Positions 1 through 4,875 of a DNA stretch of 11,122 nucleotides are shown here, in pieces. This DNA comes from Promethearchaeota archaeon (lineage in GTDB: Archaea > Asgardarchaeota > Lokiarchaeia > Sigynarchaeales > SOKP01): the NCBI GenBank assembly GCA_030668025.1, contig DAOUUT010000110.1, positions 1 to 11,122 on the forward strand. Reading direction: 5' to 3'. Under the pieces are notes generated by a model, which was not told where the DNA came from, did not search any database, and saw only the letters and a list, made by a program, of their open reading frames with translations. The translations under genes were made by a program, and so were the position numbers. The first letter of the stretch is position 1, and each line of letters starts with the position of its first letter.

Positions 1-54
1 CTTCCATATGTCATCATCGTCGTCAGATGAATTTAAAGATAATTTTTCGTTCAT
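1..54 (-). CDS. N-terminal fragment of an unidentified protein, cut by the window edge
   Basis: An ATG at 54-52 on the minus strand opens a frame of 18 codons that runs off the left edge without a stop. The peptide begins MNEKLSLNSS, is followed by five consecutive Asp residues, and ends IWK. The run of Asp suggests a disordered acidic N-terminus. There is no clear Shine-Dalgarno sequence in the AT-rich DNA upstream. The fragment is too short to assign to a family. It could be a chance open frame, but codons such as GAC and GAT in an otherwise AT-only surrounding make a real gene start more likely than not. Confidence 0.45.
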   Translation of the reverse strand, partial: MNEKLSLNSSDDDDDIWK

Positions 55-220
55 ATTCTTAATAATTAATTAAGATTCAAAATTATTTAAAATTTTTTAA
101 ATTATTCTTTAAAATTTGTTTACATATATAAATCTAAATAAAGAATTTAATCAATTTAGTAAAGAAATATTTAATTCTAACTTTTTTAAATAGAAAATTA
201 GTTGCAACTAAATAGCAAGA

Positions 221-248
221 AATAAACAAATATAAAATTCAAAATTTT
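221..248. repeat. Diverged duplicate of the HEAT gene's 3' flank
   Basis: Positions 221-240 match 901-920, just downstream of the HEAT-repeat stop codon, at 18 of 20 bases. Similarity fades over the next ten bases. In the original locus this flank lies about 170 bp from the coding stretch duplicated at 253-323. Here the two are adjacent, as expected if an internal deletion removed the very end of the duplicated coding region. Confidence 0.55.
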
Positions 249-249
249 T

Positions 250-323
250 TTATTTGTCTTTTAGTAGTGATGCAAAGGGAGTTAAATCGTTTATATTTTC
301 TAGTTTTCCTAATGACATTGCTA
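250..323 (-). pseudogene. Decayed copy of part of the HEAT-repeat gene
   Basis: Positions 253-323 align without gaps to 1095-1165 inside the HEAT-repeat gene, with 67 of 71 bases identical by my count. The differences fall at 290, 292, 313 and 319. Three of the four correspond to third codon positions and the fourth changes Ser to Asn. Read on the minus strand the fragment keeps frame (MSLGKLENIN then DLTPFASLLKDK) and stops at a TAA at 252-250. Upstream of the matching part a TAG closes the frame, so no full gene remains. The pattern suggests a coding duplicate that diverged under constraint before being truncated, or a recent partial duplication. A 22-codon ORF (318-250) is left, and I do not think it is a gene. 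Confidence 0.75.
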
Positions 324-330
324 AGAAAGG

Positions 331-351
331 ATATTTGCCATAATTAATAAA
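331..351. repeat. Second short similarity to the HEAT gene's 3' flank
   Basis: The stretch TATTTGCCATAATTA, at about 332-346, resembles TATTTACCATAATTA at about 883-897 downstream of the HEAT-repeat gene. It lies on the other side of the coding relic from the similarity at 221-240, hinting at more than one duplication round. The match is short and AT-rich, so chance cannot be excluded. Confidence 0.35.
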
Positions 352-384
352 AAAAAAAGTATTTAGAATTTTCAAGAAATTATT

Positions 385-765
385 TCATTTTCCTCGATTC
401 GTTATAAAAAAATATCCATACAAAATTATAAAGATGATATCTAACCCAATAATGTTCCAGACCATAAAGTTCGTTAGAGGATGGAAGAGCAAGTGAAAGA
501 TTAACTGCGGGATAAAACTGCAAATTATCGATAAAAGGACGATTTGACGCATGGATGAATGGGGCTCATTACGAATGCCAAATAATAAAATAGCCAAACC
601 AAATATCATGGCTCCATAAAAACGTATAGGTTCTCCTATATCGGCAGGGGTGGTTAATCCCATGGAATTCAAAATAAGGTTGGGAATAAAAATAAACCCT
701 AATCCAAAAATAAAAGCAATAATAGAATGGATTATGAAAACGTATTTTAACTTAAATTTACTCAT
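385..765 (-). CDS. Small four-helix integral membrane protein, function unknown
   Basis: The 126-residue product has four hydrophobic segments, at about residues 7-26 (after a basic MSKFKLK start), 50-68, 75-95 and 100-120, joined by short loops. A motif-like stretch, IPNLILNSMG, follows helix 1, and EPIRFYGAMIFG precedes helix 2. This layout (a proline-containing turn after helix 1, then an Arg/Tyr-Gly motif entering helix 2) is familiar from small uncharacterised four-helix membrane proteins in many bacteria and archaea, but I cannot name a family with certainty. I chose the ATG at 765-763. A TTG twelve codons upstream would add a hydrophilic MYQYNYLNGEKN and would overlap a direct-repeat element that looks regulatory. 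The gene lies downstream of the HEAT gene on the same strand, separated by about 165 bases, and probably has its own promoter. Function and substrate are unknown. Confidence 0.8.
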   Translation of the reverse strand: MSKFKLKYVFIIHSIIAFIFGLGFIFIPNLILNSMGLTTPADIGEPIRFYGAMIFGLAILLFGIRNEPHSSMRQIVLLSIICSFIPQLIFHLLFHPLTNFMVWNIIGLDIIFIILYGYFFITNRGK

Positions 766-788
766 ATTTTTTTCGCCATTTAAATAAT

Positions 789-837
789 TATACTGGTACA
801 ATGATCACAATATACTGGTATAAAATCATCACAATAT
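789..837. promoter_or_regulatory. Tandem direct repeat upstream of the membrane-protein gene
   Basis: Two copies of TATACTGGTA followed by 5 or 7 bases and ATCACAATAT lie head to tail, at about 789-813 and 811-837, sharing a TAT at the junction. The copies lie 24-72 bases upstream of the ATG at 765 on the minus strand, where a regulator or the transcription machinery would bind. A repeated bipartite site in an otherwise simple AT-rich spacer is best read as a candidate operator. The binding protein is unknown. It could also be a remnant of replication slippage with no function. Confidence 0.45.
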
Positions 838-856
838 GGACGATTTTATTTAAGCT

Positions 857-876
857 TTATGACATTTTTGTCATAA
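857..876. repeat. Perfect inverted repeat TTATGACA-TTTT-TGTCATAA
   Basis: An 8-bp perfect palindrome with a 4-base spacer lies between the HEAT-repeat gene, whose stop is about 55 bases away, and the membrane-protein gene, whose ATG is about 90 bases away. It could form a hairpin in the HEAT transcript or be a dimeric operator site for the downstream gene. It is not followed by a T run on the minus strand, so it is not a bacterial-type terminator. The T-rich minus-strand DNA at about 880-910 is the more likely archaeal termination zone for the HEAT gene. Confidence 0.4.
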
Positions 877-929
877 GAAAAAGTATTTACCATAATTATT
901 AATAAACAAATATTAAACTCAATGTTTTA

Positions 930-2447
930 CTAAATTAATTCTAACCAATTAGGATCGATCGCTTTAAGGGCATCCTCAATTTCCTTCTTCACTTTCCAAT
1001 CGTCGTCCCATAGCGATTTAGCCAACAATTTTAAGGCTTCTTTATCTCCTATTTGACCTAAAGCTTTTGCCGCAGCAATCCGCATCTTAGGGTCTTTGTC
1101 TTTTAGTAGTGATGCAAAGGGAGTTAAATCGCTAATATTTTCTAGTTTTCCTAACGACATCGCTACCCAACTTCGAATAAAAATATCTGGATCCCCCATT
1201 AATCCAATTAAAGATTCGGTAGATTTATTATCTCCAATTCTAATTATAAGTTTAACTGCTGCTCTTCTTGTTTTCCAGTTTAAATCGTTTGTTAACATTT
1301 TTGCGCGTTCAATTACCTTTTCGCTCCCAAACCTTGATAGCGCTTCAATTGTTGCGTCCCTTACATTACTATCATTATCACTTAATAAAGATAAAAGTGC
1401 GTCGATTGAACTCTCATCACCAATTTTTCCAATAACTCTTGCGCTTAAACTCCTAATTTTCCATTCTCTTGCGTTCAAACCCTCTATAATTTGAGTTGGA
1501 ACCTTATTTTTATAAATATTTAAAATAGCTTTATACGCTAACCTTCTCAATTTCGCATCTTTACTGTTAAATGTTCTTATAAGATAATCGATAGAATTTT
1601 TATCCTCTAATAAGTTCAACAATTTTATCGCTTCTCTTCTAGAAATAATATTTCGTCCGTTTAAAATTTCATAGATTTTATCGTATGGAGGGGGTTGATT
1701 TAAAAAAATTGAGAATAAAGTTCGAACAGATAACCTTCGAATTTCATGATTCTTTTCTTTTAGTAATTTAATTAAATGAGGAATAGCCCTTTTACTTTTT
1801 ATAGTGCCTAAAGCTTTGATTGCTGATTTTTTTACGCGTAAATCTTCGTCGTTTAAAGCGTTCAGTATAAACTTTGCGTCTTTTAGTTGAATTAATTTTT
1901 CTAATCCTTTGATTGAATTCTTACGAATTAATGGGTCTTCGTGTGTTATTAATTCTTTTAATCTCTCAATGCACTCTTCACTGCCAATTTTTCCTAATAT
2001 GTAAGGGATTGATCTTTTAACATGAATATTTCCTTTATTTATATCATCGAATATTAGATCTAAAGCCCCTTCTTTCCCAATCCTTATAATAGAGGCAAGT
2101 ACAGCGTCTTTAATCTCTAAAGAGGGGTTCTGGAGCATGTTTAGTAAAGGACTTAAGGCTATGGACGCTTTTGCTTTACCTAATGATATCACAGATGCTT
2201 TTCTTGACTCAATATTATTGTCTGTAAGAGCTTTGATTAATAATTGGATGGAAATGTCGTTTATGTTTTTCCCGGCAACATCGATAATTTTTTTTCTTAC
2301 TTTTCCATCGCTTTCGCTTTTATATTGAGAAAATAGAAATTCTAGCCCTCCCTTTTCAAAATGCAGAGCCACTGATTCGATTAATTGTATTTTTTTCAGG
2401 GGAACTGTCTCTTTTAAATATGAATTTTTAAGTTCTTGAAAACTCAT
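930..2447 (-). CDS. HEAT-repeat (PBS lyase-like) protein
   Basis: The 505-residue product consists almost wholly of tandem helical repeats of about 30 residues, roughly fifteen in number. Each carries the pattern of a paired helix, a D/N turn and a VR/IR basic step, for example DPLIRKNSIKGL, NHEIRRLSVRTL, DSNVRDATIEALS and DPKMRIAAAKALGQIGD. This is the PBS lyase-type HEAT family, which forms a curved solenoid used for protein-protein binding. No catalytic domain, signal peptide or membrane segment is visible, so it is probably a cytosolic scaffold or adaptor. I start it at the ATG at 2447, because AGGAG at 2461-2457 lies nine bases before it. A TTG three codons earlier would touch that ribosome site. 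Part of its C-terminal region (about residues 428-451) was duplicated to 250-323. The partner is unknown, and a chaperone or assembly role would be a guess. Confidence 0.88.
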   Translation of the reverse strand: MSFQELKNSYLKETVPLKKIQLIESVALHFEKGGLEFLFSQYKSESDGKVRKKIIDVAGKNINDISIQLLIKALTDNNIESRKASVISLGKAKASIALSPLLNMLQNPSLEIKDAVLASIIRIGKEGALDLIFDDINKGNIHVKRSIPYILGKIGSEECIERLKELITHEDPLIRKNSIKGLEKLIQLKDAKFILNALNDEDLRVKKSAIKALGTIKSKRAIPHLIKLLKEKNHEIRRLSVRTLFSIFLNQPPPYDKIYEILNGRNIISRREAIKLLNLLEDKNSIDYLIRTFNSKDAKLRRLAYKAILNIYKNKVPTQIIEGLNAREWKIRSLSARVIGKIGDESSIDALLSLLSDNDSNVRDATIEALSRFGSEKVIERAKMLTNDLNWKTRRAAVKLIIRIGDNKSTESLIGLMGDPDIFIRSWVAMSLGKLENISDLTPFASLLKDKDPKMRIAAAKALGQIGDKEALKLLAKSLWDDDWKVKKEIEDALKAIDPNWLELI

Positions 2448-2465
2448 AGATAGCAACTCCTAATA

Positions 2466-2484
2466 AGTTTAACTAAAGTTTAAC
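2466..2484. promoter_or_regulatory. Direct repeat AGTTTAAC, 11-bp period, before the HEAT gene
   Basis: Two exact copies of AGTTTAAC (2466-2473 and 2477-2484) lie immediately upstream of the ribosome site of the HEAT-repeat gene. The 11-base period would place both on one face of the DNA helix. An AT-rich TATA-like stretch lies just further upstream on the minus strand (about 2488-2500). The repeat may be an operator, but two octamers in AT-rich DNA are weak evidence. Confidence 0.3.
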
Positions 2485-2636
2485 GATTTTAATAAATATC
2501 TCTAAATGGATTATAGGTTATGGCTTTTTAATATTAATGAAATAGAAAAGCTTGTTCAATCTTCAAGTATAATAAATAAATTCAAGTTTTTCTTCATTAT
2601 TAGAAGTTAATAAGGAAAAGTAAAAAAAATAAAGAT

Positions 2637-2912
2637 TTATGAGCTGATCAATTGAAAGAGTATATTTGCGTGCGGTATAAAGAATTCGTCTTTGGCTTTT
2701 ATGACCACAGTATGAAAGTATTCAGCCAAACCTAAGAATCCACGAATTACAGATTCGTCCTCCTCAAATTTAAACACAACTTTCGCTATGGCGGCACTAC
2801 CACTAAAACTAACTTTATCGTAAACCCGCTCATCGATCAATGGAATTTTTAACTCATTTACAATCTCGTAGACCCTTTTTATAAAAAGCTCACGTTTAGC
2901 CAATTTATTCAC
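2637..2912 (-). CDS. Small protein of unknown function, about 90 residues
   Basis: I do not recognise this protein. It begins with a basic helical stretch (LAKRELFIKRVYEIVNELK), then has alternating short segments that look like beta strands (SAAIAKVVFKFEED, HTVVIKAKDEFF) around a helix (VIRGFLGLAEYF). This suggests a compact alpha/beta fold. No Cys pairs, membrane segment or nucleotide-binding motif is visible. The start is uncertain: the first in-frame codon is GTG at 2912, but AAAAGGTG overlaps it and would act as a ribosome site for a TTG at 2903, giving 88 residues. The gene is divergent from the proline-rich gene, across a 268-base AT-rich spacer that probably carries both promoters. 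It could therefore be co-regulated with it, but nothing in the sequence shows its job. Confidence 0.75.
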   Translation of the reverse strand: MNKLAKRELFIKRVYEIVNELKIPLIDERVYDKVSFSGSAAIAKVVFKFEEDESVIRGFLGLAEYFHTVVIKAKDEFFIPHANILFQLISS

Positions 2913-2949
2913 CTTTTAATATTGAAAAATAATTATTAAATTTTCAAAT

Positions 2950-2970
2950 GAAATATGATATATAATATTA
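2950..2970 (-). promoter_or_regulatory. TATA-like element for the ~90-residue protein gene
   Basis: On the minus strand this stretch reads ATAATATTATATATCATA and contains TTATATAT, close to the archaeal TATA consensus. It lies about 45-60 bases before the GTG/TTG start, leaving room for a short leader that includes the AAAAGGTG ribosome site. The whole region is AT-rich, so this is a plausible rather than proven box. Confidence 0.35.
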
Positions 2971-3122
2971 TAAGATTTGACACTTTTAATTGTTTTTTTT
3001 TTATAGAGTTCAAGAAAATCGAATAAGTTAAGTTCACTCATTTATATTTTTTCCATATACCTATATTCAAGTATTATAAAAAATTAAAAATAAAAATATA
3101 AATTAATATAATACAATTACTA

Positions 3123-3168
3123 CTATAATTATAAATTGTTCTACTTATCATAGAAAAAAATTAGAGGA
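3123..3168 (+). promoter_or_regulatory. TATA-like box and ribosome site of the proline-rich gene
   Basis: CTATAATTATAAATTG at 3123-3138 is a TATA-like candidate, which would place transcription start near 3156. GAGGA at 3164-3168 is a Shine-Dalgarno match 12 bases before the TTG at 3181. An in-frame TGA at 3175-3177 means no start further upstream is possible. The next in-frame ATG (3226) has no ribosome site, so the TTG start is favoured. Confidence 0.4.
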
Positions 3169-3180
3169 ATTGATTGAATA

Positions 3181-3981
3181 TTGGTTTCTAAGGAATACAA
3201 AAAGATAGAACGCGTCGTTAACTTTATGAAAAAAGGTCTACAATCATTAAGTGACGATCTAGAAGACACAGTGGGGGGGATAAACGACTTCATTAAGAGT
3301 CTAAATAAAGCGTTAAAGGATTTGAAAGAAGTTTCATTAAAACCAGAGGTTAAAACTGTTAGTAGTTCCTCTAAAAAAGTTGTTGCTCCAACAAGTGGAA
3401 CGGCAAAAACTGCTGCTGCAAGCACTTTATTTAGTTTACTGAGTGGTAGTGCCGAAACTGCACAACAAGCACCCGCTACAGCTCAAGCGGGCTTAGCTGC
3501 TGCTGTATCTCCAACAACTCCTGCTAGTGGTGGTCCCCCAAAAGCTCCTACTGCTGCTGTATCTCCAACAACTCCTGCTAGTGGTGGTCCCCCAAAAGCT
3601 CCTGCTGGTGGTGGTCCTCCAAAAAGACCCGCAAAAAGTGGTCCTCCAACAGCGTCAGCTGGTGGCCCTCCAAAAAGACCTGCAAAAAGTGGTCCTCCAA
3701 AAGCCCCTGCTGGTGGTGGCCCTCCTAAGCGTGCTAATCTACCACCCGCTCCAAAATTACCTCCCACATCTGGTGGCCCTCCAACAGCCCCTAGTGCGGG
3801 AGCTGTTCAAGCGCCATCATTTGCTAAAAGGCCCGCACCTCCAGGTGCACCCGTAGCAGGTGGTACTCCTCAACCTGCAGCTCCAGAAACCGCTGCTACT
3901 GCGGGAGGGGGATTAAGTTCTTTACGCGATGAAATGTTAGAAGAGTTAAATCGCCTGAAGAAGATAATGAGAGGAGAATAA
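3181..3981 (+). CDS. Pro/Ala/Gly-rich low-complexity protein with helical ends
   Basis: The 266-residue product has four visible parts. Residues 3-52 form a charged amphipathic helix or coiled coil. Residues 57-105 are a Ser/Thr/Ala linker. Residues 109-236 are a disordered Pro-rich tract with eight GPP motifs, mostly GGPPKAP, GGGPPKR and SGPP. Residues 245-264 are a short helix, LSSLRDEMLEELNRLKKI. Between Glu92 and Glu236 there is no acidic residue but about fourteen Lys/Arg, so the tract is strongly basic. There is no signal peptide or membrane segment. Pro-rich tracts of this kind bind profilin, SH3 or WW-like domains in eukaryotes. The LKKI at the end recalls the LKKT/V motif of WH2 actin-binding peptides, but the spacing of the preceding hydrophobic residues does not fit cleanly. 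The gene is visibly richer in G and C than its neighbours. It lies upstream of the deacetylase and actin genes on the same strand. A cytoskeletal role is inference. Confidence 0.85.
   Translation: MVSKEYKKIERVVNFMKKGLQSLSDDLEDTVGGINDFIKSLNKALKDLKEVSLKPEVKTVSSSSKKVVAPTSGTAKTAAASTLFSLLSGSAETAQQAPATAQAGLAAAVSPTTPASGGPPKAPTAAVSPTTPASGGPPKAPAGGGPPKRPAKSGPPTASAGGPPKRPAKSGPPKAPAGGGPPKRANLPPAPKLPPTSGGPPTAPSAGAVQAPSFAKRPAPPGAPVAGGTPQPAAPETAATAGGGLSSLRDEMLEELNRLKKIMRGE
3499..3603 (+). repeat. Tandem 54-bp coding repeat in the proline-rich gene
   Basis: The 51 bases at 3499-3549 are repeated exactly at 3553-3603, giving an 18-codon period that encodes AAVSPTTPASGGPPKAP twice. Perfect identity, including third codon positions, points to recent slippage or unequal crossing-over. 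A second, more diverged repeat family (GGPPKRPAKSGPP units) follows at about 3607-3725. The tract length is therefore likely to vary between strains. Confidence 0.85.
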
Positions 3982-3987
3982 AAGCTC

Positions 3988-4012
3988 TCTATTCTTATAT
4001 TTTTTATTTTAT
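3988..4012 (+). terminator. T-rich terminator candidate after the proline-rich gene
   Basis: A T-rich run with few interruptions follows the TAA of the proline-rich gene within ten bases. Archaeal RNA polymerase terminates at such oligo-T tracts without a hairpin. If it works, the deacetylase gene 50 bases further on has its own promoter. Confidence 0.4.
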
Positions 4013-4061
4013 CCGTTATAATTCGCAAAATTTTTAATCCTAAAACAAGAAGACATTACTT

Positions 4062-4808
4062 GTGAAAAGAAAAGATTTTCTTATAGCTGAAAAAGAAATT
4101 CCTATTATTGTTCCCAAACGCTTAATGGTGTTTGCAGGTCATCCAGATGACGAAATAGTCTCATGTGGTGGAACAATTCTAAAATATCAAGCTTTAGGAT
4201 CTGAGGTCTTTGTAGTTGTCGCTACAAGTGGATTAGGCGGATATGCTAAAGCGACCCACAAGGAAGATATCTTAGAACAGCGAAAGGAAGAACTTGATTT
4301 AGTCCGAACTGCTTTAAAATGTAGAGTTATCGAATTAGGTCATTCTGAGTTAGAGGTTAAAAGAGAAATAATCTCTGAAGTGACAAATCTTATTAGAGAC
4401 ATCCGCCCTCAAGTGGTTTTATTACCCCACTTTTCGGATTTTCATAGAGTTCATAGAAATTTATCTTTAATTACTAGAGAAGCTATTTATCATTGTTCAA
4501 CGGGAAAAGCTTATGGCGGACACGAGAGAAACTGGACGCCGTTAGGGGTATATTATTACGAATCTCCTTCTTGTAAATTTCAATATATAGAAGGTTCTGT
4601 CTTTATAATAGTTGATATTGAAAAATATTGGGTTGAAAAGAAAGAAATTTTTAATCATGTTTATATATCTCAAAAAGAAGTGTTAGAACGAGTTTTGGAT
4701 TGGGCTGAAGATACTTCAATTTTAAGAGGTAACGAAATCAATTCAAAGTATGGAGAGGCTTATATTCCTATGACAGAATACACTCCTTTGAAGATTTTAT
4801 TAGTGTAA
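4062..4808 (+). CDS. PIG-L/LmbE family N-acetyl-sugar deacetylase
   Basis: The 248-residue product shows the PIG-L/LmbE signatures in order. GHPDDE at residues 26-31 supplies the zinc ligands His27 and Asp30 and the general base Asp29. The GG at 36-37 follows, then an R-K-E-E-L segment at 74-78. PHFSDFHRVH at 122-131 places His131 as the third zinc ligand. Length is typical for the family. Members remove the acetyl group from N-acetylglucosamine in small conjugates or lipids: GlcNAc-PI in GPI-anchor synthesis, GlcNAc-inositol in mycothiol synthesis, and diacetylchitobiose in archaea. The substrate here cannot be told from sequence. No membrane segment is visible, so the enzyme is probably cytosolic. 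The start is a GTG at 4062 with no good ribosome site. It is 67 bases upstream of the actin-related gene on the same strand, so co-transcription is possible although the downstream gene also has a TATA candidate. Confidence 0.92.
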   Translation: MKRKDFLIAEKEIPIIVPKRLMVFAGHPDDEIVSCGGTILKYQALGSEVFVVVATSGLGGYAKATHKEDILEQRKEELDLVRTALKCRVIELGHSELEVKREIISEVTNLIRDIRPQVVLLPHFSDFHRVHRNLSLITREAIYHCSTGKAYGGHERNWTPLGVYYYESPSCKFQYIEGSVFIIVDIEKYWVEKKEIFNHVYISQKEVLERVLDWAEDTSILRGNEINSKYGEAYIPMTEYTPLKILLV

Positions 4809-4840
4809 AAATAAATAGGTTAATTGGAGAATTAGATAAT

Positions 4841-4854
4841 AAGATATATTAATA
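4841..4854 (+). promoter_or_regulatory. TATA-like box for the actin-related gene
   Basis: AAGATATATTAATA is centred about 29 bases before the ATG at 4876. In archaea this spacing puts transcription start within a few bases of the start codon, so the mRNA would be leaderless or nearly so. A weak TAGG at 4856-4859 is too far from the ATG to be a good ribosome site. Confidence 0.4.
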
Positions 4855-4875
4855 ATTAGGTATGATATAGAAATA

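Larger units (their letters stand above)
55..384. other. AT-rich spacer with gene relics
   Basis: This 330-base interval between the left-edge gene and the membrane-protein gene holds no intact gene that I can see. It is strongly AT-rich, with long A and T runs. Its right half contains a relic of the 3' end of the HEAT-repeat gene at 250-323, flanked on both sides by sequence resembling what lies just downstream of that gene. The rest (about 60-220) shows no recognisable feature beyond serving as upstream DNA for the left-edge gene and downstream DNA for the membrane-protein gene. Confidence 0.6.

Noticed and set aside
250..318. 22-codon mini-ORF in the HEAT relic as a functional small protein
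   Set aside because: It is simply what remains in frame of the duplicated fragment, with no start signals of its own.
930..2447. HEAT protein as a true phycobilin lyase
   Set aside because: The repeats only share the PBS lyase HEAT fold class; nothing in the window or the inferred organism suggests phycobiliproteins.
2506..2610. 34-codon ORF on the plus strand between the HEAT gene and the ~90-residue protein gene
   Set aside because: No ribosome site, AT-driven composition and no recognisable features; probably chance.
3499..3725. CRISPR-like or regulatory repeat array
   Set aside because: Repeats are in frame, encode Pro-rich peptide units with multiples of three and have no unique spacers; they are part of the coding sequence.
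3483..3767. Long open frame on the minus strand across the proline-rich tract
   Set aside because: It is the mirror of the GC-rich tandem repeats (Gly/Pro/Ala-rich in both directions), has no separate ribosome site, and overlaps a well-supported plus-strand gene.
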